Positions 43,433-52,176 of a stretch of 64,000 bases of DNA are shown in pieces. The notes under the pieces are model-generated. The model searched no databases. It had not been told where the DNA came from and saw only the letters and a program-made list of their open reading frames with translations. Positions within the stretch are counted from its first letter, which is position 1; each line of letters opens with the position of its first letter. Origin of the DNA: Jatrophihabitans sp. (GTDB taxonomy: Bacteria > Actinomycetota > Actinomycetes > Mycobacteriales > Jatrophihabitantaceae). Both the position numbers and the translations under genes were made by a program. The stretch lies in NCBI GenBank assembly GCA_036399055.1, contig DASWNX010000035.1:49642-113641 (forward strand), written 5' to 3'.

Positions 43433-43929
43433 TTCGGCCCTTCCACGTCGTCACGGCGCACAGTGCGGCGGTGGTTGAGGTATCCGCCGTCGCCGGTGGC
43501 CACCAGCACGTCCTCGACCATGCAGGTCGGCTCCAGGCGGACCTCGCCGTCGGCGTTGACCGCTGACGTGATCGCCGAGTACCTCGTGCAGATCGTGGAG
43601 TCAGGGCCTGCTGTGACCTCCAGCATGCCGAACCAGTGCCGCCGCACGACTCCTAGGGCGCGGGTTCGCGCCACACCCTCGCGGGTGGCCGTCAAGATCG
43701 CGTCGCGGCCCTGAACCTCGTCGTGCGGGTAGTGCACGAAGACGCCGTCGGCGGTGAAGCTGGCCGCGAACGCGTCGGCATCGCCGCCGTCGAGGTTCTG
43801 CATCTGCTTGGCATAGAACTGCTGGAGCTGGAAGTAGGTGTCGCTGTCGGTCAATTGAGTCGCCCTTGCTCGGTCGGTACTGCCGATTTCTGGCGTTCGG
43901 ATTGTCGGTCGCGCCGCTGGAGCTGACAT
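43429..43929 (-). CDS. SnoaL-like protein (cluster D, first of three)
   Basis: A 166-residue NTF2-fold protein with YFQLQQFYAKQMQNLDGGDADAF, FTADGVFVHYPHDEVQG and RRHWFGMLEV. These features are shared with the two other SnoaL-like proteins of this cluster (RHHWFGM at 44752-45195; RRHWLGM at 50462-50953). The annotated ATG 43929 has no clear ribosome site; an in-frame TTG at 43854, preceded by AAGGGCG, would give a start close to the conserved helix. Such proteins in aromatic clusters act as hydroxylases or cyclases. Confidence 0.8.
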   Translation of the reverse strand: MSAPAARPTIRTPEIGSTDRARATQLTDSDTYFQLQQFYAKQMQNLDGGDADAFAASFTADGVFVHYPHDEVQGRDAILTATREGVARTRALGVVRRHWFGMLEVTAGPDSTICTRYSAITSAVNADGEVRLEPTCMVEDVLVATGDGGYLNHRRTVRRDDVEGPK

Positions 43930-43963
43930 TGAGCGCCGCTGGACGCGTGGTCGGGCAGGGGCG

Positions 43964-43992
43964 AATCCAGCGGCGTCCGAGTGGGCATCCAG
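43964..43992 (+). promoter_or_regulatory. Candidate SARP heptamers upstream of the 44034 SDR
   Basis: AATCCAG (43964-43970) and CATCCAG (43986-43992) are 22 bp apart; a weaker GTCCGAG (43975-43981) sits midway. The 11-bp phase equals that of SARP operator repeats and of the other candidate sites in this cluster. Confidence 0.4.
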
Positions 43993-44033
43993 CGCTTTGA
44001 CTCAGGCTGTCCTGGTCGAGCGAAGGGAAGTAC

Positions 44034-44771
44034 ATGCGTCTCAAGGGTAAGACCGCCGTCATCACCGGCGGCACAAGAGGTCTCGGGCGAGTGATCGCCG
44101 AGACATACGTCACTGAGGGCTGCCGGGTCCTCCTAGGTGGGCGCGACATCGCTGCCATCGCCGATCTGGTCGAGAAGTATCCGGACCAGGTCGCGAGCCA
44201 GCACCTTGATGTGCGCGACCCCGACTCGGTGGATCGCCTGATGCTGGCGGCGGTGGATCGGTTCGGCGGACTGGACATCGTCGTCGCCAACGCCGGCATG
44301 AGCGCCCCTGGGCGGGTCGCCGCGCTGAGCGTCGAGGATTGGACGGCCACGTTCGAGACCAATGTGACCGGCACCTTCCTCACGGTCAGGGCCGCGCTCA
44401 AGCACCTGCCCGCCCACAGCGGCGGCAGCGTCATCACCATGTCGTCGGCGATGGCGACCAGGGTGGCGCCGGGGGCCTCGGCCTACTGCGCCTCCAAGGC
44501 TGCGATCGAGATGTTGACCAAGGTCGCCGCGGTGGAGAGCGCGGCGCAGGGCATCACGATCAACTGCCTCGCGCCCGGGATCATCGACGAAGGCATGGGC
44601 CGGGCTCTGGCCTCCAACGAGGTGGTGTGGGCCAAGTACAGCCAGAAACTGGCCAGTGGGCGCCCAGGCACCGCCGAGGAGGTCGCGGCAGCCGCGGTCT
44701 TCCTGGCCGGAGACCACAGCAGGTACATCAACGGACACGTCATGGAGGTGAATGGTGGCCTCGACTGGTGA
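44034..44771 (+). CDS. SDR oxidoreductase 2 (cluster D)
   Basis: A 245-residue classical SDR: TGGTRGLG cofactor loop, ANAG, TMSSAMA, YCASKAA (Tyr/Lys) and PGIIDEGMG, ending HVMEVNGGLDW. ATG 44034 follows AAGGGAAG. It overlaps the next gene by 20 bases, indicating translational coupling. Probable polyketide tailoring ketoreductase or dehydrogenase. Confidence 0.88.
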   Translation: MRLKGKTAVITGGTRGLGRVIAETYVTEGCRVLLGGRDIAAIADLVEKYPDQVASQHLDVRDPDSVDRLMLAAVDRFGGLDIVVANAGMSAPGRVAALSVEDWTATFETNVTGTFLTVRAALKHLPAHSGGSVITMSSAMATRVAPGASAYCASKAAIEMLTKVAAVESAAQGITINCLAPGIIDEGMGRALASNEVVWAKYSQKLASGRPGTAEEVAAAAVFLAGDHSRYINGHVMEVNGGLDW

Positions 44772-45195
44772 AGTCGGGTCGGACCTGCTGTTCGAGGTCG
44801 ACCGGTTCTACGCGACACAGCAAATGCAGCTCGACTCAGGCGACGTCGAGGGTTTCGGCAAGTCCTTCACCGAAGACGCGACTTTCGCGCTCGGCGCAGG
44901 GGACTCGGTGCCCGGTGGCCGGGCCGGAATCGTCGCCGTCATGCGCGGGCTGGTCGAGCGTTTCCAGGCTGCCGCGGTGCACCGCCATCACTGGTTCGGC
45001 ATGCGCCAGGTCGATCACTCAGACGACGGCGCGATCCGTGCGGTGTATTACGCCATCGTGAGCCACACCTCCTCCGAAGGCGCCGTCAAGCTCGACCCGA
45101 GCAGCGTCGTCACCGACCATCTGGTCCGCGCGGCGGACGGCGCCCTGGCAGTCCGGTCCCGGCGCATCGTGCTGGACCTGCCGGGCCGCGCCTGA
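44752..45195 (+). CDS. SnoaL-like protein (cluster D, second)
   Basis: A 147-residue NTF2-fold protein with FEVDRFYATQQMQLDSGDVEGF, FTEDATFALG and RHHWFGMRQV. It is paralogous to the SnoaL-like products at 43429-43929 and 50462-50953. ATG 44752 has GGAGGTG a few bases upstream inside the SDR gene. The SDR/SnoaL pairing repeats that seen on the minus strand (42704-43929), which suggests that the pairs arose by duplication or act together. Confidence 0.8.
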   Translation: MVASTGEVGSDLLFEVDRFYATQQMQLDSGDVEGFGKSFTEDATFALGAGDSVPGGRAGIVAVMRGLVERFQAAAVHRHHWFGMRQVDHSDDGAIRAVYYAIVSHTSSEGAVKLDPSSVVTDHLVRAADGALAVRSRRIVLDLPGRA

Positions 45196-45201
45196 CTCAG
45201 C

Positions 45202-45230
45202 GTTCCAGCTGCCTTCCAGCTGGCTTCAAG
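45202..45230 (+). promoter_or_regulatory. Candidate SARP heptamers upstream of the main biosynthetic operon
   Basis: Three direct repeats with exact 11-bp spacing: GTTCCAG (45202-45208), CTTCCAG (45213-45219), CTTCAAG (45224-45230). They lie ~80 bases before the luciferase-like gene that heads the 45308-50953 operon. This is the best example of the motif in the window. Confidence 0.55.
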
Positions 45231-45307
45231 CCATGGAGGGCACCATTCACGGCCAGCTCGGTTCCTGTCAGCGTTGGCCGGCTAATCCATCGAGAACGAG
45301 GTCGAAG

Positions 45308-46366
45308 ATGAAGTTCGGGATAACGTTCTTCCCCAATGTTGGGCCTGCCGAGAAGAACCCGGCGGAGTACTACGACGAATGCGTCCAGCTTGCCAAGCAG
45401 GCGGACATCCTCGAGTTCCACCATGTCCGCACGGTGGAGCACTACTTCTTCGCCTACGGTGGCTACAGCCCCGACCCGGTGACGTTGCTGACCGCGCTGG
45501 CCGCGCACACCCGCACCATCAGGTTGGGCACCAGCGCCGTCATCCCGGCTTTCACCCACCCGGTTCAGCTGGCCGGCAAGCTGGCCATGCTGGACAACCT
45601 GTCCCATGGCCGGCTGGACGTGGGCTTCGGCCGGGCGTTCCTGCCCGACGAGTTCAAGGCCTTTGACATCTCGATGGATGAGAGCCAGACCCGGTTCGAC
45701 GAAGGCATCGCGGCGTGCAAACTGCTGTGGTCGCAGGAGGATGTGGTCTGGGAAGGCACCCACCACAGCTTCGGGCCGGTCACCTCGCTGCCGCGTCCGT
45801 TCCAGCAGCCGCACCCGCCGGTGTACATCACCACCGCCCGGAGCGTCGACTCCTGCATCGCGGCGGGCAAGGCCGGCCACAACATCCAGATGGTCGGCGC
45901 GATCCTGAGCCGGGAGCAGATCCAGGACCGGCTCGCCGCCTACCGCTCAGCCTGGAAAGAGGCCGGACACGAGCCGGGAACCGAACTGGTCCAGCTCAGT
46001 TACCCGGCATACGTCGATGAGGACGGCGTCAACGCCCGCAAGATCGGCGCTTACGACGACATGCGCAACGGCGAGGCGATCGGCAAGGCTGTCCGGTCGT
46101 GGTCGGGAACCACCAGCAAGGCCTACCCGGGATATGAGAAGCTCGCCGAGCAGCTCGCCCGGCCCGAGCTGGACGACAAGATCGCCGCCAACCAGGTTCT
46201 CGCCGGCACACCTGACGAGGTCAGCTCGCAGGTCGCCCAGATCGCCGACTGGTTCGGCGACGACGTCATCCTCAGCCTCGCCGTCCACTCCGGTCAGTTA
46301 CCGGTGGAGGCGGGCGAGACCACCCTTCGTCTGGTCGCCGAGCACTTGATACCCAAGTTCGGATAA
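45308..46366 (+). CDS. Luciferase-like flavin-dependent oxidoreductase (LLM)
   Basis: A 352-residue bacterial-luciferase-family TIM barrel: MKFGITFFPN at the start, FHHVRTVEHYFFAYGGY and the LGTSAVIPAFTHPVQLAGKLAMLDNLSHGRLDVGFGRAF stretch characteristic of the family. It uses FMNH2 for a monooxygenation. ATG 45308 follows GAGGTCGAAG. It is the first gene of a six-gene operon with gaps of 50, 40, 34, 39 and -4 bases. Confidence 0.87.
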   Translation: MKFGITFFPNVGPAEKNPAEYYDECVQLAKQADILEFHHVRTVEHYFFAYGGYSPDPVTLLTALAAHTRTIRLGTSAVIPAFTHPVQLAGKLAMLDNLSHGRLDVGFGRAFLPDEFKAFDISMDESQTRFDEGIAACKLLWSQEDVVWEGTHHSFGPVTSLPRPFQQPHPPVYITTARSVDSCIAAGKAGHNIQMVGAILSREQIQDRLAAYRSAWKEAGHEPGTELVQLSYPAYVDEDGVNARKIGAYDDMRNGEAIGKAVRSWSGTTSKAYPGYEKLAEQLARPELDDKIAANQVLAGTPDEVSSQVAQIADWFGDDVILSLAVHSGQLPVEAGETTLRLVAEHLIPKFG

Positions 46367-46416
46367 CGAATGTCAACGACCAGCCAACCTGCGTCAACGA
46401 AAGGCAGTAAATAACC

Positions 46417-46938
46417 ATGTACAAAAAGCGAATCGCACTGGTGTCCCTCTGCGCCCTCACCGCGTCCTCGGCGCTGACCGCCTGCAGCTCTGACTCCGAC
46501 ACCGAGCCCGCCGCCAAGGCCTCCACCTCGAGCAGCGCCAGCGCCAGCACCAGCGCCAGCACGGGCGTCAGCAAGTCCGACAGCTCCGAGATCATCGGCA
46601 GCTGGGTCGTGAAGGTCAGCTCGTCCCTGCCCTCCAGCGGTGGCGCCACGCTGATCTTCAAGGAGGACGGCACGCTGGACCAGATCGGCACCGACACCCT
46701 GCCGGGCACCGGCTACTGGCAGCAGTCCCTCGAGCCGAAGAAGTACACCCTGCAGGTCGTGATCCCGCTGAAGAACCGTAAGACCAACACCATCATCGGA
46801 ACGATCCGGGCCATGCAGAACGTCACTCTCGACGACAAGGGCGGTCTGGTGGCTGCCGGAGCGGCGTCGATGTACACCCCCGAGGGCAAGAAGTTCAAGA
46901 GCTTCACCATCAACAGCACGAGCGCCGGCAAGAAGTGA
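46417..46938 (+). CDS. Lipoprotein within the polyketide operon
   Basis: A 173-residue lipoprotein. The signal peptide MYKKRIALVSLCALTASSALTACSS has a lipobox LTAC. A Ser/Thr/Ala tract (~30-55) leads to a beta-rich domain (IIGSWVVKV, ATLIFKEDGTL, PGTGYWQQ) resembling small lipocalin- or DUF-type secreted domains. It lies between two oxidase genes, the second of which is also exported, so it may bind the product or assist the multicopper oxidase outside the membrane. Specific function unknown. Confidence 0.75.
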   Translation: MYKKRIALVSLCALTASSALTACSSDSDTEPAAKASTSSSASASTSASTGVSKSDSSEIIGSWVVKVSSSLPSSGGATLIFKEDGTLDQIGTDTLPGTGYWQQSLEPKKYTLQVVIPLKNRKTNTIIGTIRAMQNVTLDDKGGLVAAGAASMYTPEGKKFKSFTINSTSAGKK

Positions 46939-46978
46939 CGTCATCGCTGCGGGCTCAGTCGGTGAGGGGGTAACGCGC

Positions 46979-48622
46979 ATGGCTCGGCAGGTAAGCCGGC
47001 GCGCCTTCGTCAGCGGGCTGGCAGTGGTGGGCGGCACTGCTGCGCTCGGTGGGTACGCCTACTCCGAGCTCCAGTCCGGTGGAAAGTCGGTGCGGGGGAT
47101 CGCTGGCCCCGCACTGACTTTCGGCAAGACCGGCAACACCAGTCCGATGGATGGGCTCACCGACAACTTGAACCAGTTGTCGAGTGACCTGCCGCTTCCG
47201 CGGCCGTTCACCGTTCGGTTGCCGATTCCCCAGGTCCTGACTCCTCGTCGCGTCGGTGACACCGATCACTACCACCTCCGCCAGACCAGGGCGAGGCAGG
47301 AGATCATCCCCGGGCACAAGACCGAGATCTGGGGGTACAACGGTGTCTTCCCCGGACCGACCATCATCTCCCGGCGGGACCGGCGCACGGTGGTCACCCA
47401 CACCAACGAGTTGCCGGTGCCCACCGTGGTCCACCTGCACGGCGGGCACACGCCGCCGCACAGTGACGGTTATCCCACCGACTACCTGACCTCTGACGAG
47501 TCGGTTCGAGCGATGCCCCATGGCTCTTCGGCCACCGGGCATATGCCGCCCGACCCCAAGGCCGATGTGCGTCACCACAGCCGGGCTTACACCTATCCCA
47601 TGGACCAGCCGGCGGCGACGCTCTGGTACCACGACCACCGCATGGACTTCACCGGAGCCAGCGTCTATCGCGGCCTGGCCGGCTTCCACCTCATCCGCGA
47701 CGAGCAGGAGATGGCGCTCCCGCTGCCCTCGGGCGCCCGTGACGTGCCTCTGATGATCTGCGACCGGGCCTTCGCCGCGGACGGAGCGTTGAAGTACCCG
47801 TCCGCTGACGCCCACATGATGAAGCCGGGTGTCGAAGACGCGTCCCTGCCAGGTGTGATGGGCGATGTGATCCTGGTCAACGGCGCTCCCTGGCCGTTGA
47901 TGGACGTCGAGACGGCCCGTTACCGGTTCCGGGTGCTCAACGCCTGCAACGCACGGGTCCTGCGGTTGGCTCTGGATTCGCCGCGGACCACACCGGCGAT
48001 GGTGCAGATCGGCTCGGACGCCGGCCTGCTGGCCAAGCCGGTGTCGCACGAGGATCTGGTGATCGCGCCGGGACAACGGTTTGAGATCGTGCTGGACTTC
48101 TCGGCGTTCCATCCTGGCGACGAGATCACCCTGCTCAACAAGGCGGGCGCGGGGTCGACCGGCGTGGTGATGCGGTTCCGCGTCGCCGGCAAGGTCGCCG
48201 ACACCTCCTCGATCCCTGACAAGCTCGCCGACGTCGAGCCGATCCCCGCCTCGAAGGTCCAGCGTCACCGCACCCTGGACTTCCACCGCGCCGAGGAACG
48301 CGGATGGTGGATCAACAACAAGTTCTTCACGCCGACCGAGTCCATCGCCGACGTTCCCCGGGGCGCGATCGAGAAGTGGACGTTCGTCTCCGACTACCAC
48401 CATCCGGTCCACGTCCATCTGGTGAGCTTTCAGGTTGTCTCGCGCAATGGCGGACCGCCTGGGCCCTATGACGCGGGCTGGAAGGACACGGTCTTCGTCA
48501 ACGGCTCCGAACGCGTGGACGTCATCGCCAGATTCCACGGCGAAGCCGGCCGCTACATCCTGCATTGCCACAACCTCGAGCATGAAGACATGTCGATGAT
48601 GGCAACTTTCAACCTGATCTGA
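46979..48622 (+). CDS. Tat-exported multicopper oxidase
   Basis: A 547-residue oxidase of the CotA/phenoxazinone-synthase type. The N-terminus QVSRRAFVSGLAVVGGTAALGG is a twin-arginine signal. Copper ligands appear as VVHLHGGH, LWYHDHRMDF, HHPVHVHLVSF and the C-terminal HCHNLEHEDMSMM (type 1 and trinuclear sites). Such enzymes oxidise phenols one electron at a time and couple aryl rings. Within an aromatic polyketide operon it is likely to carry out oxidative coupling or quinone formation after export. Confidence 0.88.
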   Translation: MARQVSRRAFVSGLAVVGGTAALGGYAYSELQSGGKSVRGIAGPALTFGKTGNTSPMDGLTDNLNQLSSDLPLPRPFTVRLPIPQVLTPRRVGDTDHYHLRQTRARQEIIPGHKTEIWGYNGVFPGPTIISRRDRRTVVTHTNELPVPTVVHLHGGHTPPHSDGYPTDYLTSDESVRAMPHGSSATGHMPPDPKADVRHHSRAYTYPMDQPAATLWYHDHRMDFTGASVYRGLAGFHLIRDEQEMALPLPSGARDVPLMICDRAFAADGALKYPSADAHMMKPGVEDASLPGVMGDVILVNGAPWPLMDVETARYRFRVLNACNARVLRLALDSPRTTPAMVQIGSDAGLLAKPVSHEDLVIAPGQRFEIVLDFSAFHPGDEITLLNKAGAGSTGVVMRFRVAGKVADTSSIPDKLADVEPIPASKVQRHRTLDFHRAEERGWWINNKFFTPTESIADVPRGAIEKWTFVSDYHHPVHVHLVSFQVVSRNGGPPGPYDAGWKDTVFVNGSERVDVIARFHGEAGRYILHCHNLEHEDMSMMATFNLI

Positions 48623-48656
48623 AGAAGCGTCAAGTCAACTACCTGGAGGCTGTCAT

Positions 48657-49439
48657 ATGACTGCACAAAGCAAGGTCGTTCTCGTCACTGGCGGCACAAG
48701 CGGTATCGGTCTGGCGGTGACGCGCTTGCTGGCGGCGGCCGGACACCGAGTGTTCTTCTGCGCTCGCACCGCGGATTCGATCGAGTCGACGCTCAAGGAG
48801 CTTCGGGCCGAAGGCTGCGAGGTCGACGGCATGGTCGCCGATGTCCGCGACGGTGACGCGGTGCGCGAGCTCGTGGCCGCGACGGTGGCCGCGTTCGGGC
48901 CGATCGACGTGCTGGTGAACAACGCCGGCCGCAGCGGCGGCGGCGTCACCGCCGAGATCGCCGACGACCTGTGGTTCGACGTCATCAACACCAACCTCAA
49001 CGCGGTGTTCCGGATGACCCGCGAGGTGTTGGCTCAGGGCGGGATGCTGACCAAGTCCTCGGGCCGGATCATCAACATCGCCTCGACCGGTGGCAAGCAG
49101 GGCGTGGTCCTCGGCGCGCCGTACTCGGCCTCCAAGCATGGCGTCATCGGCCTCACCAAGGCCTTGGGCCTGGAGCTGGCCAAGAGCGGTATCACAGTCA
49201 ACGCCGTCTGCCCGGGTTACGTGGAGACGCCGATGGCCAGCCGGGTGCGTCAGGGTTACGCCGCGGCGTGGGACACCTCCGAGGACGACATCCTGACCCG
49301 CTTCAACGCCAAGATCCCGCTGGGCCGCTATTCGACTCCCGAAGAGGTCGCCGGCCTGGTGGGCTACCTCGTCTCGGACGTGGCGGCCTCCATCACCGCC
49401 CAGGCCCTCAACGTCTGCGGCGGCCTCGGTAACTACTGA
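48657..49439 (+). CDS. ActIII-type polyketide C9 ketoreductase
   Basis: A 260-residue SDR strikingly like actinorhodin ActIII: VTGGTSGIG, NNAGRSGGG (ActIII has PGG), INIASTGGKQGVVLGAPYSASKHGVIGLTKALGLELA in overlapping order (Tyr/Lys pair in PYSASKH) and the family end AQALNVCGGLGNY. It reduces the C9 carbonyl of the nascent poly-beta-ketone and so sets first-ring cyclisation. ATG 48657; 34 bases after the multicopper oxidase stop. Confidence 0.92.
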   Translation: MTAQSKVVLVTGGTSGIGLAVTRLLAAAGHRVFFCARTADSIESTLKELRAEGCEVDGMVADVRDGDAVRELVAATVAAFGPIDVLVNNAGRSGGGVTAEIADDLWFDVINTNLNAVFRMTREVLAQGGMLTKSSGRIINIASTGGKQGVVLGAPYSASKHGVIGLTKALGLELAKSGITVNAVCPGYVETPMASRVRQGYAAAWDTSEDDILTRFNAKIPLGRYSTPEEVAGLVGYLVSDVAASITAQALNVCGGLGNY

Positions 49440-49478
49440 CGGCAATTGTTGTCCAACCACTGCACTGGAGGAACCCCG

Positions 49479-50465
49479 ATGACCGACGACGCTCGTCGCC
49501 GCACGTCCCACGAAATGCTTGTCAACGCGCCGGCCAAACCGGTGTACGACCTGATCGCCGACGTGACGGGGTGGCCGGAGATATTCCATCCGACTGTCTA
49601 CGCCCAGCAGCTGGAGCTGACCGGTGATCGTGAGCGGATTCGCCTGTGGGCCACGGCCAACGGAGAGGTCAAGACCTGGGTGTCCGGGCGGACCCTCACG
49701 CCGCAGGAGCTGCGGGTCGACTTCCGCCAGGAGGTGTCACAGCATCCGGTCGAGTCCATGGGCGGCAGCTGGATCATCGAAGACCTGGGCGAGCAGGGCT
49801 GCCGCGTGGTCCTGCTTCACGACTTCACCGCTGTCGGCGATGAACCTGAGAACGTCGCCTGGATCGAGGCCGCCATCGAGCGCAACAGCACTTCGGAGCT
49901 GCTGGGCCTGAAGACGGCGGCAGAGGCGATGGCAGACGCCGAGCAGCGCACGATCCGCTTCGAGGACTCGATCCTGATCGACGGAAGCGCCCAGGACGTC
50001 TACGACTTCCTCAACGAGGCCAAGTTGTGGTCGGAGCGGTTGCCGCATGTGGCGACGGTCGACCTGCGTGAGGACACCCCCGGTCTGCAGGTTCTGCGGA
50101 TGGAGACCAGGACCAAGGACGGCTCGACCCACACGACGGAGTCAGTCCGGGTGTGCCTGCCGCACGAGAAGATCGTGTACAAGCAACTGGAGCTTCCGGC
50201 GCTGATGTCGCTGCACACCGGGCACTGGCTGCTGCAGCCTGAAGGTGAGCAGGTGCGCGCGACTTCGCGGCACACGGTCACCGTCAAGGAATCGAAGATC
50301 ACCGCGATCCTCGGCCCGGACGCCGGTCTCGAGGAGGCCCGCAACTACCTGCGGACCGCCCTGAGCGGCAACAGCCTGGCCACGCTGGGACACGCCAAGA
50401 ACTACGCCGAGGAGCGCGCCGGGCGGGCTTCGCGCAGCCCAGCCGGGACTGAGGCAGGCAGATGA
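49479..50465 (+). CDS. Didomain aromatase/cyclase (ActVII-like)
   Basis: A 328-residue protein with two START/Bet v1-type domains. Each begins with a helix-grip core: AKPVYDLIADVTGWPEIFHPTV (~17-38) and AQDVYDFLNEAKLWSERLPHV (~170-190). Didomain ARO/CYCs aromatise the C9-reduced first ring, which matches the adjacent ActIII-type ketoreductase. ATG 49479 follows GGAGGA. The stop overlaps the start of the third SnoaL-like gene (ATGA). Confidence 0.9.
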   Translation: MTDDARRRTSHEMLVNAPAKPVYDLIADVTGWPEIFHPTVYAQQLELTGDRERIRLWATANGEVKTWVSGRTLTPQELRVDFRQEVSQHPVESMGGSWIIEDLGEQGCRVVLLHDFTAVGDEPENVAWIEAAIERNSTSELLGLKTAAEAMADAEQRTIRFEDSILIDGSAQDVYDFLNEAKLWSERLPHVATVDLREDTPGLQVLRMETRTKDGSTHTTESVRVCLPHEKIVYKQLELPALMSLHTGHWLLQPEGEQVRATSRHTVTVKESKITAILGPDAGLEEARNYLRTALSGNSLATLGHAKNYAEERAGRASRSPAGTEAGR

Positions 50466-50953
50466 CCTCACCGGCGGCCAACCTCTCCTCAGAGGCGCAG
50501 ATCTACTACGAGGTGCAGCAGTTCTACTCCCGGCAGATGCGGTTGCTGGACTCCGGTTCGGCCGAGGCGTGGGCTGACACGTTCACCGACGACGGCGTGT
50601 TCCATCAGAACGTGTCAGCGCCCCTGCACGGCCGCGCGGCGATCGCGGTGGCGGCACGCGCACGGGTCGAGCAGATCCAGGCCGATTCCAAGGTCCGACG
50701 GCACTGGCTGGGCATGCTCGAGGTCAATCCCCAGGCCGACGGGTCGGTGCACACCAGCTACTACGCCCTGGCCATGGCCACCCCCCGGGGGAAGTCGCTG
50801 CAGGTTTATGTCAGCACTGACAACCGGGATGTGCTGGCCAAGGAAGACGGTCACTGGCTGGTCAAGCACCGTTACGTCGAGCACGACGGGCGTGTGCCCG
50901 AGAACTCCCCGGTGAAGGCGGTGCCGGCGGCCTCAAGCCTGGCAGGCCGGTAA
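50462..50953 (+). CDS. SnoaL-like protein (cluster D, third)
   Basis: A 163-residue NTF2-fold protein with YYEVQQFYSRQMRLLDSGSAEAW, FTDDGVFHQN and RRHWLGMLEV, paralogous to the two other SnoaL-like products. It ends the 45308-50953 operon. Its last 21 bases overlap the 3' end of the convergent metallo-beta-lactamase-fold gene. Probably a cyclase or ring hydroxylase component. Confidence 0.8.
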   Translation: MTSPAANLSSEAQIYYEVQQFYSRQMRLLDSGSAEAWADTFTDDGVFHQNVSAPLHGRAAIAVAARARVEQIQADSKVRRHWLGMLEVNPQADGSVHTSYYALAMATPRGKSLQVYVSTDNRDVLAKEDGHWLVKHRYVEHDGRVPENSPVKAVPAASSLAGR

Positions 50954-51847
50954 CTTGCCGTGAAAGGCGATGATGTCGGCGAAGATCGCGTTGACATCCA
51001 GCGGCGCGCCGGGGGGCGCGCCGGCGGCCTCGGCGTACGCGCGGTGCAGGTTGCCGACTAGCCGTTCGCAGTCCAGGAGACCCGCGTAGGCGCCCAGATC
51101 CGCGTCGCGGGCCACCTCCAGTGGCGAGAGGCCCGCTGCGATCCCCGCTTCTGCCAGCTCCTTGGCCCAGCGCAGGTATCCCTCGGTGACGTCGAGCACC
51201 GAGGCGTCGGTGACGGGGCCGTGGCCGGTGACGAAGACTGCCGCGTCGAGTTCTCGCAGCCGACGCACCGCCTCCAGCGAGCCAGACAGCGATCCCATCG
51301 TCAGGAAAGGCGTGACACCCGACATCACCAGGTCGCCGGTGAACAGCACTCGGGTGTCGGGCAGCCACACCACGATGTCGGAACGGGTGTGGGCGGGACC
51401 GAAGGTCAGCAGTTCGGCCCGGATGCCACCGACGTAGATGGTGCTCGGCTCACGGATCGTCAAGGTCGGCAGCGCGACCTCGACCGCGCCCCAGCCGACA
51501 TCGGGCCAGAGGCCTTGCATGTGCAGGCCGGCCGCGGCCATGTCCACCCTGGTGTCTTCGTGGGCCACGATGGTCGCATCCTGTGCGAAGACGAAGTTTC
51601 CGTAGGTGTGATCGCCGTGGAAGTGGGTGTTGACCACGACGTCGGGGCGGCGCGAGCTCAGCTTCATCACCGCCGACTCCAACCGCCGGGCCCGCTGTTC
51701 AGTGGCCGCGGTGTCGATGAGAGCCGTCGAGGAGCTGCCGACGATGATGCCGGCGTTGTTCAGGCACCATCCGCCGTCTGGTTGCAGGTAGGCGTGGACG
51801 CCGTCGGCGATCTCTTCGACGCGCGGTGCGAGGGCGCTGGAGGTCAT
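50933..51847 (-). CDS. Metallo-beta-lactamase-fold cyclase/thioesterase (ActIV-like role)
   Basis: A 304-residue MBL protein with THFHGDH (74-80), FTGDLV and GHGPV metal-binding motifs. In aromatic type II clusters MBL-fold enzymes such as ActIV close the second ring and release the chain; that role is inferred from context. ATG 51847; the 329-base divergent region to the monooxygenase gene contains candidate SARP repeats. Confidence 0.82.
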   Translation of the reverse strand: MTSSALAPRVEEIADGVHAYLQPDGGWCLNNAGIIVGSSSTALIDTAATEQRARRLESAVMKLSSRRPDVVVNTHFHGDHTYGNFVFAQDATIVAHEDTRVDMAAAGLHMQGLWPDVGWGAVEVALPTLTIREPSTIYVGGIRAELLTFGPAHTRSDIVVWLPDTRVLFTGDLVMSGVTPFLTMGSLSGSLEAVRRLRELDAAVFVTGHGPVTDASVLDVTEGYLRWAKELAEAGIAAGLSPLEVARDADLGAYAGLLDCERLVGNLHRAYAEAAGAPPGAPLDVNAIFADIIAFHGKLPACQA

Positions 51848-52176
51848 GGTGTTCCTTTGCGGAGAGAGTGGGACACGAGCGCCTGCTGCCGTGGCGCACA
51901 GCTAGCTCCGACACTTCTCCTGCGCGCTGTAGCCGTGCTGGAAGCCGGGTCGACGCGTCTGCGGCTCGGTGGGGACGGGCGCCTCGATCCAGGCTGCCTC
52001 CAGACCTGCTTGAGCCGAATCCGCCAGACTGCCCGGGTGCTTGTGACGATGGCATCGACTGATTCCGATGCCGCTGAGGCGCCTAGCACAGCGATCGTCG
52101 CGCAGCCTTCGCCCGGACGGATCCCTCCCATGCCGCGGTCAGGCCTCATCCATCGACGCACTGAGAGGTGATCAGC
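51848..52176. other. Divergent regulatory region between MBL cyclase and monooxygenase
   Basis: No gene is supported in these 329 bases. They contain GATCCAG (51986-51992), CCTCCAG (51997-52003) and GCTTGAG (52008-52014), three heptamers at 11-bp spacing that resemble the set at 45202-45230. The plus-strand ribosome site GAGAGG is at 52161-52166. Confidence 0.45.

Noticed and set aside
46955-48583. 542-codon minus-strand ORF opposite the multicopper oxidase
   Set aside because: Antisense shadow; the plus strand encodes a Tat signal and all copper motifs.
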